A program made the translations under genes and the position numbers. Below the pieces are notes generated by a model, which saw only the letters and a program-made list of their open reading frames with translations, was not told the origin of the DNA and ran no database searches. Shown one piece after another: positions 31,495 to 40,707 of a stretch of 64,000 nucleotides of DNA. The stretch is from Bradyrhizobium retamae (GTDB taxonomy: Bacteria; Pseudomonadota; Alphaproteobacteria; Rhizobiales; Xanthobacteraceae): assembly GCF_001440415.1 (NCBI RefSeq), contig NZ_LLYA01000002.1, positions 62,001 to 126,000 of the forward strand, in the 5' to 3' direction. Each line of letters opens with the position of its first letter. The first letter of the stretch is position 1.

Positions 31495-32049
31495 TTAGGC
31501 CTCCGGAAACCGCACCGCGTTCTCCTCCAGCGGCAGCGCCAGTCCGTTCGCGAGATACGAGACGGTGCGGTAGAACCCGCACAGCAGGATGATCTCGAAT
31601 ATTTCCGCCTCGTCGTAATGCGCCGATAGCGCCGCAAATTCGGCGTCATCAAGCGTGGCGTGCCCGTGCAGCGCATCGACCGCGGCGATCAGGGCCTGCT
31701 CTGCCGGCGACCAGCATGCGTCGGTGGCGGCGCCGAGCACGGTGGCGCGGACCTGCTCTTCCGTCAGATGCGCGGCTTGCGCGAACGTCGTGACATGCAC
31801 GCCCCATTCGTACTCGCAGCCCGTTCGCGCGCAGGTGCGGTCGATGACGATCTCGCGCTCCCGCAAACTGAGCGGGCCGCGATCCAGCAGGCTGCCGGCG
31901 CGGAATTTCTCCCAGGCCCGCGCATTGCCGGCCACGACGCGAAACAGCACCAGCGGCGGCGCGCCGCGCATGATGCGGTCGAACTGCTCGGCAATGTCAG
32001 GTGCATAAGGCGGCTCAAGTGGCGCGATGCGCGGCATGGTTTGTGACAC
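31495..32049 (-). CDS. AhpD-like / carboxymuconolactone decarboxylase family protein
   Basis: 184 residues, GTG start at 32049 with TGGAGG 8 nt upstream (an ATG lies four codons later). The motif CARTGCEYEWGVH is the conserved core of the AhpD-like all-helical family, and LLCGFYRTVSYLANGL closes the fold. Members are decarboxylases or peroxidase partners; this subgroup has CxYEWxxH rather than the CxxC peroxidase motif, so peroxidase activity is doubtful. Two tandem dyads lie immediately upstream, so it is probably tightly repressed by a dimeric regulator not in this window. Confidence 0.82.
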   Translation of the reverse strand: MSQTMPRIAPLEPPYAPDIAEQFDRIMRGAPPLVLFRVVAGNARAWEKFRAGSLLDRGPLSLREREIVIDRTCARTGCEYEWGVHVTTFAQAAHLTEEQVRATVLGAATDACWSPAEQALIAAVDALHGHATLDDAEFAALSAHYDEAEIFEIILLCGFYRTVSYLANGLALPLEENAVRFPEA

Positions 32050-32064
32050 GGCAAACCTCCATTG

Positions 32065-32101
32065 CTACTAATATCGTAGCGATGCTACATTTTTTGTAGC
32101 A
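32065..32101 (-). promoter_or_regulatory. Tandem operator: two GCTAC-N7-GTAGC dyads
   Basis: GCTAC (32065-32069) N7 GTAGC (32077-32081), then GAT, then GCTAC (32085-32089) N7 GTAGC (32097-32101). The two dyads are 20 bp apart centre to centre, two helical turns, on one DNA face. The inner half-sites also form GTAGC-GAT-GCTAC. The right dyad extends to ATGCTAC/GTAGCAT. Confidence 0.75.
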
Positions 32102-32123
32102 TAATGCAAGGAGATGATGGAAG

Positions 32124-32570
32124 CTAAGCCACCGCCACCGTCAGGCTGGCGCCATCGGCCTGCACCACTCTGACCCGGCTGCCGGCCGGCGCGTCAGGGC
32201 CGGCGACGCGCCAGATCGTGTCGTCGATCCGCACGGTGCCGGTGCCGCCGACGATCGGCTTCTCCAGCGTGAATTCCCGGCCGATCAGCGCCTTGGTCCG
32301 GTTGTTGAGAAACGGGTTGCTCAGGCTGCGGCTTCCCTCGCTGCGCGCAAAGTGCCGCCATGCCGGTACCGCGGCAACCGCGAATACCGCAAACATCAGG
32401 AACTGCGTCTGCCAGGACGGGCTGATCGCAAACGACACGAGCCCGACCAACAGCGCCGCGAGCCCGAGCCAGAACATGAAAACACCCGGCGCGAGCAATT
32501 CCAGCGCCATCAGGACGAAGCCGAAGATCAGCCAGTTCCAGGTGCCCAACGTCGAAAATATCTCGGCCAT
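32124..32570 (-). CDS. NfeD-family membrane protein
   Basis: 148 residues with two to three hydrophobic segments in the first 75 residues (WNWLIFGFVLMALELLAPGV) and a C-terminal OB-fold (GREFTLEKPIVGGTGTVRID). This is the short NfeD form without the ClpP-like protease domain, which works with SPFH proteins in membrane microdomains. The SPFH gene lies 36 bp upstream in the same direction. Confidence 0.9.
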   Translation of the reverse strand: MAEIFSTLGTWNWLIFGFVLMALELLAPGVFMFWLGLAALLVGLVSFAISPSWQTQFLMFAVFAVAAVPAWRHFARSEGSRSLSNPFLNNRTKALIGREFTLEKPIVGGTGTVRIDDTIWRVAGPDAPAGSRVRVVQADGASLTVAVA

Positions 32571-32606
32571 GACACGAACCTCTAATCAATCTTCGAGATC
32601 AACCTC

Positions 32607-33608
32607 TTACCGCTGCGGCGCGACCGGCGGCGGGGTGGGACCGGTATTCGGCACCGACGATGTCCGCCGTGCGGCGGCCGTAGCGGAAGCGGCACTTTCG
32701 CCGAACGTCGCCTTGGCGATCTCCCCGATACCGGCGAGCGAGGACAGCACGCTAGTTGCTTCCATCGGGATCATCAGGATCTTCTGGTTCGGCGAATCCG
32801 CGAACTGTCCGAACGCCTTGATGTACTTGTCGGCGATAAAATAGTTCAACGCTGCGACATCGCCCTGGGCGATGGATTCGGAGACCATCTGCGTCGCCTT
32901 GGCTTCCGCCTCCGCCAGGCGCTCGCGCGCTTCGGCATCGCGGAATGCGGCTTCGCGGCGGCCTTCGGCCTGCAAAATCTGCCCCTGTTTGGCGCCCTCG
33001 GCGCGCAAAATTTCCGACTGGCGCTGGCCCTCGGCCTGCAGAATGTCGGCGCGCTTGACGCGTTCGGCCTTCATCTGCCGGCCCATCGCTTCCACCAGGT
33101 CGGCCGGCGGCACGATGTCCTTGATCTCGATGCGGTTGACCTTGAGCCCCCATGGCGAGACGGCCGCATCGACCACGCGCAGCAGCCGCTCGTTGATCTC
33201 GTCGCGGTGCGACAGCACCTGGTCGAGATCCATCGAGCCCATCACCGAGCGGATGTTGGTCATGGTCAGCACGATGATGGCCTGCTCGAGATTGGCGACC
33301 TCGTAGCTCGCTTTCGCGGCGTCGAACACCTGGAAGAACGCGACGCCATCCACCGTCACGGTGGCGTTGTCCTTGGTGATCACCTCCTGCTCGGGAATGT
33401 TGATCACCTGCTCCATCATGTTCATCTTGCGGCCGACGCGGTCGAAATAGGGAATGATGAGGTTCAACCCCGGCGACAGCGTGCGGGTGTATTTGCCGAA
33501 CCGCTCGATGGTCCAATCATAGCCCTGCGGCACCGTTTTGACGCCCGCGAACAATGTGGCAATGACAAGTAGAACAAAGGCAATCGCGAAAATGTCGAAG
33601 CCACTCAT
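32607..33608 (-). CDS. SPFH/Band 7 membrane protein (stomatin/QmcA type)
   Basis: 333 residues: one N-terminal membrane anchor (FDIFAIAFVLLVIATLF), the Band 7 domain (about 25-190: VPQGYDWTIERFGKYTRTLS, DGVAFFQV), then a long Ala/Glu/Arg-rich coiled coil (about 190-265) and a Pro/Thr tail. Forms large oligomeric membrane scaffolds and is a common partner of NfeD; the two genes form an operon. Confidence 0.92.
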   Translation of the reverse strand: MSGFDIFAIAFVLLVIATLFAGVKTVPQGYDWTIERFGKYTRTLSPGLNLIIPYFDRVGRKMNMMEQVINIPEQEVITKDNATVTVDGVAFFQVFDAAKASYEVANLEQAIIVLTMTNIRSVMGSMDLDQVLSHRDEINERLLRVVDAAVSPWGLKVNRIEIKDIVPPADLVEAMGRQMKAERVKRADILQAEGQRQSEILRAEGAKQGQILQAEGRREAAFRDAEARERLAEAEAKATQMVSESIAQGDVAALNYFIADKYIKAFGQFADSPNQKILMIPMEATSVLSSLAGIGEIAKATFGESAASATAAARRTSSVPNTGPTPPPVAPQR

Positions 33609-33782
33609 AAAGTCCCTCCAAGGCCGGCAAGGTGCGTTGCCCGGCGCGATCTCTCATTTGTCTGTAACGGCGTAGGCCCGGTTCAGCCGGCGGTTCTCAG
33701 TTCATGGTTATATAGCTAGGGAATGGTTTGCGGGCCACCAGATGTTCTCGGGCTCCGAACGGCGAACTGGTTGTTGATGTGG

Positions 33783-34817
33783 TTAAATCCAGCCTTGGAG
33801 TTCGCGCAAAACGAGTTGGCGGATGACGTCCATGCCGGGCTCGCTGTCGTTCAGACAGGGAATTGCGGAAAATTGCTCGCCGCCGTTGTGCTTGAAAATC
33901 TCGGCGTTTTCCTGCGCGATCTCCTCCAGCGTCTCCAGGCAATCGGCGGAGAAGCCGGGCGTTACCACCACAATGCGTTTCACGCCATCTTTCGCCAATT
34001 TTTCGATGGTCTTGTCGGTGTAGGGCTGCAGCCACTCGTCGCTGCCGAAGCGCGATTGAAATGTCAGGACCAGTCTGGAGGCATCAAGGCCCAACCGCTT
34101 GCGCAGGCTTTCGGTCGTTGCGACGCATTGCGCGTAATAGGGATCGCCCTTGTCGACATATTTCTGCGGCATGCCGTGAAACGATGCCACGATCAGTTCG
34201 GGCTGGAACGGCAGGGCCGCCAGATGTTCTGACATCGAGACGGCGAGCGCTTCGATGTAATCGGGATTGTCATAATAAGGCGGGCTCACCCGCAGCGTCG
34301 GCTGCGCGCGCATATCGGCGAGCGCGCGAAACACCTCGTCGCAGACCGTCGCCGAGGTCGCCGCGGAATATTGCGGATAGAGCGGCACCACCAGCAGGCG
34401 ATCACAGCCTTGCGCAGCCAGGGCGTCGATGCGCGAGCGGATCGACGGATTGCCGTAGCGCATCGCCCAATCGACCACGACGTGCTCGCGATCGGCGATC
34501 GCCGACGCGAGCTTTTCGGCCTGCGACCGGGTGATGGTCTTGAGCGGGGATTCGCCTCTCTCGGCGTTCCAGATCTTCTGGTAGTCGCGCGCCTTTCTGG
34601 CCGGACGCACCCGCAGAATGATGCCGTTGAGGATCGCTTTCCAGACGAGGCCCTGATCCTCGATCACGCGGGGGTCGGAGAGGAATTCCTTCAGATAGAC
34701 CCGCACCCCCTGGGCATCGGCGGTATCGGGCGTGCCGAGATTGACCAGCAGCACGCCGACGCGTTGCTCCAGGGCTGCCGGTGCCGTTGCATTGCCAAGT
34801 GGGACGACCGCGGTCAT
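33783..34817 (-). CDS. hemH: Ferrochelatase
   Basis: 344 residues. Family motifs LLVNLGTPD, MRYGNPSI, LYPQYSAATSA, the catalytic His in SFHGMP and the Glu cluster in FSADCLETLEEI are all present. It inserts Fe(II) into protoporphyrin IX, the last step of protohaem synthesis, in the cytoplasm. It stands alone; no Irr-type box was recognised upstream. The 174-bp gap to the SPFH gene holds nothing I can identify. Confidence 0.95.
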   Translation of the reverse strand: MTAVVPLGNATAPAALEQRVGVLLVNLGTPDTADAQGVRVYLKEFLSDPRVIEDQGLVWKAILNGIILRVRPARKARDYQKIWNAERGESPLKTITRSQAEKLASAIADREHVVVDWAMRYGNPSIRSRIDALAAQGCDRLLVVPLYPQYSAATSATVCDEVFRALADMRAQPTLRVSPPYYDNPDYIEALAVSMSEHLAALPFQPELIVASFHGMPQKYVDKGDPYYAQCVATTESLRKRLGLDASRLVLTFQSRFGSDEWLQPYTDKTIEKLAKDGVKRIVVVTPGFSADCLETLEEIAQENAEIFKHNGGEQFSAIPCLNDSEPGMDVIRQLVLRELQGWI

Positions 34818-34918
34818 GATTTCGATGGCTTCGCGCTTTGCACCATCCTTGTCAAGATAACCGCCGGTTCGCTACGCTTCCCAACTGGCGGCTGGGCGCG
34901 CGTGCGCGGGGAGGAACC

Positions 34919-35317
34919 ATGACGATCGCCGAATGGTGCGTTTTCGGAACGGTGCTGCTGTATCTGCTGACGATCGCATCGGTCAAATGGGCCGCCTACG
35001 GCCGTTTCGACAATGCCAAGCCGCGCGATCCCGCCTTCTACCAGGACCCGATCCGCGCCCGCGCACTTGGCGCGCATCAAAACGGCATCGAGGCCTTTCC
35101 GTTCTTTGCAGTCGCCGTGCTGCTGGCGGAATTTCGGCTCGGGCCGCAGCGCCTGATCGACGAACTCGCGATTCTCTTTGTGATCGTGCGGATCGCCTAT
35201 GTCTTCACCTATCTCGGCAACCGCCCGACGCTGCGCTCGATCCTATGGAGCCTCGGGTTCGCGATCAACATCGCGATCTTCTTTCTGCCGGCGATCAAGG
35301 AGTATTTACCGATGTAG
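34919..35317 (+). CDS. MAPEG-family membrane protein
   Basis: 132 residues from ATG 34919 with GGGGAGGAA upstream. Four hydrophobic helices, with the MAPEG hallmark RARALGAHQNGIEAFPFFA in the loop between helices 1 and 2, and YVFTYLGNRPTLRSI near the end. The eukaryotic family acts on glutathione and eicosanoids; bacterial function is mostly unknown. Divergent from hemH, 101 bp apart. Confidence 0.88.
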   Translation: MTIAEWCVFGTVLLYLLTIASVKWAAYGRFDNAKPRDPAFYQDPIRARALGAHQNGIEAFPFFAVAVLLAEFRLGPQRLIDELAILFVIVRIAYVFTYLGNRPTLRSILWSLGFAINIAIFFLPAIKEYLPM

Positions 35318-35349
35318 GTGGGGGTTGGGAGTCATGCTGGTTTCTCATC

Positions 35350-35499
35350 GTCATTGCGAAGAGTCAAAGGGTCGCGCGAATGTGCGCCCAGCGACGAGCG
35401 CGCAAGGGCGCTCGCGGAGTGATGACAGGCTCCGCGTACCCACCATCAAGCACCGTGCTCGATGATGGTGGGCACGCTAGCGCTCCTTGGCCCACCTAC
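35350..35499. repeat. Dispersed repeat, family D, copy 1
   Basis: Contains GGTCGCGCGAATGTGCGCCC, TGATGACAGGCTCCGCGTAC, CCACCATC and GATGGTGGGCACGCT, matching the order in the second copy at 62101-62215. The centre carries an extra GCGACGAGCGCGCAAGGGCG insertion. Confidence 0.75.
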
Positions 35500-35519
35500 G
35501 ATATCGAGGACGACTTGGC

Positions 35520-35954
35520 TCAGCTCAAATGCCGCTCCCGTGTCGCGATCAGGTCCCGGATCTCCTTCGATATCGGGACCGCACGATGCGTCTTCTGATC
35601 GGTGTTGACCCAGACGATCTCGCCGGTCACGAGCGCGTCGCTGCCGCCTTTAAGGAAAATCGCGAGTTCGAAGGTGAGGCTCGAATTGCCGATCCGCGCC
35701 ACGCGCGCGCCGACGTCGAGCTCCCAGTCGAACCGGACCGGCGCCTTGTATTCGATGACGGATCTGACCACGTGGAAATCGACGCCGGATTTCTTGGCAT
35801 CGGCATATTGATCATAGCCGAGCGCGCGAAAGTATTCGGTGATGGTGGTGTCGAAATAGGTCAGGTAGTGCGCGTTGAAGACGACTCCCTGGCCGTCGAT
35901 TTCGGAGTAGCGCACCCGGAACGGGTGGAAGAACCAGAATTGCTCGCGTGACAT
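35520..35954 (-). CDS. Hotdog-fold acyl-CoA thioesterase (YbgC/4HBT type)
   Basis: 144 residues. RVRYSEIDGQGVVFNAHYL contains the catalytic Asp of the 4-hydroxybenzoyl-CoA/YbgC subfamily and starts the hotdog helix; the core strands include VDFHVVRSVIEYKAPVRF and GEIVWVNTDQKTHRAVPI. A cytoplasmic thioesterase; substrate unknown. It is monocistronic. Confidence 0.88.
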   Translation of the reverse strand: MSREQFWFFHPFRVRYSEIDGQGVVFNAHYLTYFDTTITEYFRALGYDQYADAKKSGVDFHVVRSVIEYKAPVRFDWELDVGARVARIGNSSLTFELAIFLKGGSDALVTGEIVWVNTDQKTHRAVPISKEIRDLIATRERHLS

Positions 35955-36066
35955 GGGATTCCCGACTTTGCGTGTTCAGGCGCTTGAATAGCGCAGCGGG
36001 CTTGTTCCTTGAAGTGCCGGACCGTGGGGATTCGATCCGCGAGTATTTGCAGGTAATCCTCGTGCT

Positions 36067-36170
36067 CGTCGTTCCGGAGCGATGCAAAGCATCGAACTGT
36101 GGTGCGCAATTGCGCACCTGAGAATCTCGAGATTCCGGGTTCGCGTCTTCGACGCGCCCCGGAATGACGA
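36067..36170. repeat. Dispersed palindromic repeat, family A, copy 2
   Basis: CGTCGTTCCGGAGCGATGC at the left, GTGCGCAATTGCGCACCTGA and ATCTCGAGATTCCGGG in the middle, CCCCGGAATGACG at the right. Same layout as the copy at 10617. Confidence 0.85.
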
Positions 36171-36176
36171 TGAGCA

Positions 36177-37247
36177 TCACAAACACGTCGCGCGTTCGGC
36201 GGCGAGGTAGCCGAACAACAGTCCGAGGCCGAACAAGAGCACCAGGCCGGCGGCGCCGAATTCGATGCCGCGCATGATCAGCGCGCCGCCGCCCTCGCGC
36301 CCGGCGCTCAGCCGCTTTGCCAGGCCCTTCGCCGATACAGCGATCACGGCGATAGCGGCGACCGTGATCGCAGTGCCGAGGCCCATCACGAAGGTCGCTG
36401 CGATGCCGGCCAGGAACAGGCCCTGCGCCAGCGAAAACACCAGCACCAGGATGGCACCCGAGCAGGGCCGCATGCCCACGGCAAAGATCGTCCCCAAGCC
36501 GCGCCGCCAACCGCCCGGACCGGCGAGTTGGTCCGGTGTCGGCCCGTGCGAATGGCCGCAGTGCTCGTCATGAACATGGGCATGGCCGTGATGATCACTG
36601 TGATCATGATGATGGTGATGGGCATGGTCATGACCGTGATGATGGGCCGTGGCCGATGCCATCGCTAGCTCCGGCTTCGCCTGCAGCGCGCGCATAAAGC
36701 CGCCGCCCTTGGTCCAAACCAGCCGGGCGCCCAACGCCGCGATCAGCGCGTAGCTGACGATCTCGATCGCCTTCTCCGCAGAGCACATCGTCTTGGCGGT
36801 GGAAGAGAGCAGCCAGGCGAAGACGGCCACGATCGCGACCGCCACCAACGCCTGCAAGAACGCCGAGGCGAACGACAGCACGATGCCGCGCCGCGCGGTT
36901 TCCTCATTGGCGACAAGGTAGGACGAGATCACCGCCTTGCCGTGGCCGGGGCCGGCGGCATGAAAAATACCGTAAGCGAAGGAAATTCCAAGCAGCGTCC
37001 AGACCGCGCTGCCGTCCGATTTCGCCGCGCGGATGGTGGCGGACATTTCGCGGTAGAATTCGGATTGCTTGGCCAAAATCCATCCGATCACGCCGCCGAC
37101 CTGCGGCTCGGCCGCGGGACGTGGACCACCGAACGGATTCTGCGCCATCAGCGCATGCAAGGCAGCATCGAAAATCACAACGGCCGCGATCGCCGCGGCC
37201 GTCACTGCGATCCCTCGCGCGAGGCTTGGGGGGAGCATCCGCCTCAT
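36177..37247 (-). CDS. NicO-type metal transporter, ZevB-like
   Basis: 356 residues, about six to seven membrane segments of the nickel/cobalt transporter (NicO/RcnA/UreH) family, with FAYGIFHAAGPGHGKAVISSY as the first hallmark and GMRPCSGAILVLVFS as the second. A very His-rich cytoplasmic loop of about 35 residues (residues about 200-235) sits between. The DUF1007 gene overlaps it by 4 bp upstream. In Haemophilus influenzae the same pair is ZevAB, a zinc acquisition system; the metal here could be Zn, Ni or Co, and the direction is not determined by sequence. Confidence 0.85.
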   Translation of the reverse strand: MRRMLPPSLARGIAVTAAAIAAVVIFDAALHALMAQNPFGGPRPAAEPQVGGVIGWILAKQSEFYREMSATIRAAKSDGSAVWTLLGISFAYGIFHAAGPGHGKAVISSYLVANEETARRGIVLSFASAFLQALVAVAIVAVFAWLLSSTAKTMCSAEKAIEIVSYALIAALGARLVWTKGGGFMRALQAKPELAMASATAHHHGHDHAHHHHHDHSDHHGHAHVHDEHCGHSHGPTPDQLAGPGGWRRGLGTIFAVGMRPCSGAILVLVFSLAQGLFLAGIAATFVMGLGTAITVAAIAVIAVSAKGLAKRLSAGREGGGALIMRGIEFGAAGLVLLFGLGLLFGYLAAERATCL

Positions 37248-37882
37248 GGGCAGTTCACCATGATCTTGTTGGCGAACATCGCGCCATAGTTGGAATTGTC
37301 GCCGTTCAGGAAATTCTGCTCGTTCAGGCGCTGGGTGTTGGCGGTCTCGTCGTTCGGCCGCTGGAATTGCATCTGGCAGGCGGCGGGCGCACCGATCAGT
37401 TTGATCGGATCTTTGTCCTCGAACTTGAAGTCGATGAAGTAGGAGGGATCGAACACTTCCAGCGCCAACTGCTTCGAGGTCGCCGGCGCCTTCAGCGGCA
37501 GCACGAAATGAAGCGTCAGCGCGCTGTCCTTGTATTCGAGGTAGTAGTCGACCGGCTCCTCGAACTTCGCCTTCTTGCCGTCGGCCTTGGCGAAGGTGAA
37601 ATAGGCGAAGTCCTTCAGCGACTCGACATTGGTCTGAGCCAGCGGTGCCAGTTCCTCGCGGGTGTAGACGCCCTTGGTCTTGGTCGCGACACCCTGCAGC
37701 GCGTAGGTCGAGAACATGTCATCGAATGTCCAGGCGTGGCGCACACCCGTCATCGCGCCGTCGGGCGCGTAGACCACCTCGCTCCTGGCGGTGATCCAGA
37801 CATGGGGATGGGCCTCAGCCGCGGCTGTGCCGAGCGACAACGCGACGATCAAGCCGAACAATCCGAACATTCCACGTAACAC
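37244..37882 (-). CDS. DUF1007 periplasmic metal-binding protein, ZevA-like
   Basis: 212 residues from the GTG at 37882, chosen for GGAGAGATGAC upstream and because it opens a signal peptide (MLRGMFGLFGLIVALSLG, cleavage after AEA). The mature N-terminus HPHVWITARSE is typical of DUF1007. The following gene's ATG overlaps its stop by 4 bp, so both products are made together. Family partner ZevA binds zinc in H. influenzae. Confidence 0.85.
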   Translation of the reverse strand: MLRGMFGLFGLIVALSLGTAAAEAHPHVWITARSEVVYAPDGAMTGVRHAWTFDDMFSTYALQGVATKTKGVYTREELAPLAQTNVESLKDFAYFTFAKADGKKAKFEEPVDYYLEYKDSALTLHFVLPLKAPATSKQLALEVFDPSYFIDFKFEDKDPIKLIGAPAACQMQFQRPNDETANTQRLNEQNFLNGDNSNYGAMFANKIMVNCP

Positions 37883-38023
37883 GTCATCTCTCCGACGGCG
37901 GGGACCGATATGCCGTGTCGTCTCATTTTGGCAATGTGGCAAAGGCTGTTCCTTCACAACGGACACCAGAGGTTATAGGCCCCTGCGTTCGCAGGGACGA
38001 CTCGTGGAAGCGGCGCCGGCCAA

Positions 38024-40114
38024 TCAGGCCGCCGGCGTTGCTTCGAGCAGGCCGCGACGGCGCAGCAGCGCGTCGGCCTCCGGCTCGCGGCCGCGGAAGG
38101 CGACATAGGCATCCTCGGGGTCGCGCGAGCCGCCTGACGAATAGATGTCGTCGTGCAGGCGTTTTGCCACCGCAGGATCGAAAATATCGCCGGCCTCCTC
38201 GAACGCGCCGAAGGCGTCAGCGTCCATCACTTCCGACCACATGTAGCTGTAGTAGGCCGATGCGTAATGATCGCCGGAAAAGATGTGGCCGAATTGGGTC
38301 GGCCGGTGCCGTAGCGCGATTTCGGCGGGCATGCCGATCTTCTCCAGCTCCGCCTTTTCGAACGCAGCGACGTCGCGGCCGGCGGCGGCCGGCTGGGTAT
38401 GGAATTCGAGATCGACCAGCGCCGAGGAAACGAACTCCACGGTGGCAAAGCCCTGGTTGAATTTTCGCGCGGCGAGGAAGCGCTGCAGCAGGTCGTCCGG
38501 CAACGGCTCGCCGGTCTGGTAGTGCCTGGCGAACTGCCGCAGCACCTGCGGCTGCTCCTGCCAGTGCTCGTAGAGCTGCGAGGGCAGCTCGACGAAATCG
38601 GTGAACACCGATGTCCCCGACAGCGAGGGATAAGTCACATTGGACAGCATGCCGTGCAGGCCGTGGCCGAACTCGTGGAACAGGGTGCGCGCGTCGTCCG
38701 GCGACAGCAGCGACGGCTGGCCGTCCGCGCCCTTGGCGAAATTGCAGACATTGATGATCAGCGGGGCGACGTCGACGTCGAGCTTCTGCTGATCGCGCAG
38801 CGAAGTCATCCAGGCGCCGGAGCGCTTTGAGGGTCTCGCGAAATAATCTCCATAGAATAGCGCCTTGTGCTTGCCGGCAGCATCCTTGACCTCCCAGACC
38901 CGGACATCCGGATGCCAGACCGGAATGTCCTTGCGTTCGGAGAAGGTGATCCCGAACAGGCGTGTGGCGCAGTCGAAGGCGGCCTCGATCATGTGGTCGA
39001 GCACCAGATAGGGCTTTATCGCCGCGTCGTCGAAATCGGCCCGCCGCTGCCGCAGCTTTTCGGCGTAGTAGCGCCAGTCCCACGGAGCCAGCGCGAAGTT
39101 GCCGCCTTCCTCCGCGATCAACCCCTGCAGCGCGTCGCGGTCGGCGAGCACCCGCTCCCGGGCCGGCTTCCAGACCCGCTCCAGGAGGCTGCGCACCGCC
39201 TCCGGCGTCTTGGCCATGGAATCCTCCAGCCGGTAGGCGGCGTAGGTCGGAAAGCCCATGATCTTGGCGGCCTCCTCGCGGAGCGCGAGTATCTCGACGA
39301 TGGTGGCGTTGTTGTCGTTGGCGTTGCCATTGTCGCCCCGCGCGGTGAAGGCCTTGAAGACCTTCTCGCGCAGGTCGCGGCGGGCGGAGCTCTTCAGGAA
39401 CGGCTCGACCGAGGAGCGCGACAGCGTCACGATTGCCTTGCCCGCCATCCCGCGCTCTTCAGCGGCGGCCTTGGCTGCGGCAATAAAGGCCTCCGGAAGG
39501 CCGTCGCGGTCAGCCTCGCCGAGCTCCATGAACCAGTCCTGCTCGTCGCCGAGCAGATGGTGGCTGAACGCGGTGCCGAGCTGGGCCAGCCGCTCGTTGA
39601 TCTCGGCCCGGCGCTTCTTGGCGACCTCGTCGAGGCCGGCGCCGGCACGGTGAAAGTTGGTGTAGGTACGCTCCAGGAGCCGCATCTGTTCGCCGGTCAG
39701 CTTGAGCGTGGCGCGGTTATCGTGCAGCAGCGCAATGCGGCCGAACAGCACCGCGTTCATCATGATCGGGTTCCAGTGCCGCGCCATCCGCAAGGAGACT
39801 TCGTTGTCGATCTCCAGGATCGCGGGATTGGAGTGCGCCGAGACCAGATCGTAGAACACGGCAGAGACCTTCGCGAGCAGCTTGCCGGAGCGCTCCAGCG
39901 CCGTGATGGTGTTGGCGAAGTCCGGCACCGAGGGATCGTGGGTGATCGCCGCGATTTCGGCCGCGTGATCGGCAAAGGCCTGCTCGAACGCGGGCAGGAA
40001 ATGTTCCGGCTGGATCTCGCTGAAGGGCGGTGTCTCGAACGGCGTCTGCCACGGCCGGAGCAGCGGGTTTTCGCCAGCTTCCGAAGGGGCCGCCGTCTGC
40101 AGGGTTTCTGACAT
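38024..40114 (-). CDS. M3-family oligopeptidase (PrlC/Dcp type)
   Basis: 696 residues, normal length. The zinc site is LFHEFGHGLH (HExxH) with the downstream Glu in TDFVELPSQLYEHW. The N-terminal helical region starts NPLLRPWQTPFETPPFSEI. No signal peptide, so cytoplasmic; degrades short peptides from protein turnover. Translation begins GTG-ATG (40117/40114); the ATG was taken. The 414-codon plus-strand frame inside it is a shadow. Confidence 0.93.
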   Translation of the reverse strand: MSETLQTAAPSEAGENPLLRPWQTPFETPPFSEIQPEHFLPAFEQAFADHAAEIAAITHDPSVPDFANTITALERSGKLLAKVSAVFYDLVSAHSNPAILEIDNEVSLRMARHWNPIMMNAVLFGRIALLHDNRATLKLTGEQMRLLERTYTNFHRAGAGLDEVAKKRRAEINERLAQLGTAFSHHLLGDEQDWFMELGEADRDGLPEAFIAAAKAAAEERGMAGKAIVTLSRSSVEPFLKSSARRDLREKVFKAFTARGDNGNANDNNATIVEILALREEAAKIMGFPTYAAYRLEDSMAKTPEAVRSLLERVWKPARERVLADRDALQGLIAEEGGNFALAPWDWRYYAEKLRQRRADFDDAAIKPYLVLDHMIEAAFDCATRLFGITFSERKDIPVWHPDVRVWEVKDAAGKHKALFYGDYFARPSKRSGAWMTSLRDQQKLDVDVAPLIINVCNFAKGADGQPSLLSPDDARTLFHEFGHGLHGMLSNVTYPSLSGTSVFTDFVELPSQLYEHWQEQPQVLRQFARHYQTGEPLPDDLLQRFLAARKFNQGFATVEFVSSALVDLEFHTQPAAAGRDVAAFEKAELEKIGMPAEIALRHRPTQFGHIFSGDHYASAYYSYMWSEVMDADAFGAFEEAGDIFDPAVAKRLHDDIYSSGGSRDPEDAYVAFRGREPEADALLRRRGLLEATPAA

Positions 40115-40290
40115 CACAATTCCCGTTTATGCCTCGTTTTCTTGGGCCGAAATCGGTACCGATTTCGCTCGAAAACGCTCCAGAAGATGCGGCAATCTAT
40201 AGCACGCGATGCGGCATTTTTGGGCCTTTTGTGCTTGATAGAGAGGACCTTTTCGGAGAGATTGCGCCCCCGAGAACAGGACCTTTTTTC

Positions 40291-40551
40291 ATGAGCCCAC
40301 AGCCCGCCTCCACATCCTCCCGCGCGATCGCATGGCCGAGCGTCATCACCGTCATTTCGGCTGCGATCCTGATCGGCGCGGAAGTGTTCGGCGCGGCGTT
40401 TGCCGGCGGCTGGGCGCTCGCGATCCTGTTCGGCCTCGACGACACCAGCGCGCGCATCCTCCAGGCGGTGCTGTTCGGCATCGGCGTGCTGATCATGGTA
40501 GCGTTCATCCGCGGCGCGCAGCGCATCGAGCCGTTCTTCAAACGCGCCTGA
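40291..40551 (+). CDS. Small inner-membrane protein, 86 aa
   Basis: ATG 40291. Two hydrophobic helices (SVITVISAAILIGAEVFGAA and ILQAVLFGIGVLIMVAF) joined by a short loop with FGLDDTSA, and a basic C-terminus. No known domain. The upstream in-frame extension would overlap the promoter of the divergent peptidase gene and is rejected. Function unknown. Confidence 0.7.
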   Translation: MSPQPASTSSRAIAWPSVITVISAAILIGAEVFGAAFAGGWALAILFGLDDTSARILQAVLFGIGVLIMVAFIRGAQRIEPFFKRA

Positions 40552-40707
40552 CGCGCGTTCAAGAAAGCGCTGCGGCACGGACGCTGAAGCGTTTATCGCC
40601 TGCCTGAGAAAATCTTAACTTCTATTCATGTTTGTCGTGAGCCGTGCGCGCTGCGAACGCTTTCGTAAGCACACGTCGGGGAAATTTGTCCCCAGCCTAA
40701 AAAAATT

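Noticed and set aside
36596..36660. Possible tandem DNA repeat (CATGATGG-like)
   Set aside because: It encodes the His/Asp-rich loop of the NicO transporter; the periodicity is a codon effect.
38867..40111. 414-codon frame on the plus strand
   Set aside because: Antisense to the M3 peptidase gene, which has a complete zinc motif; shadow.
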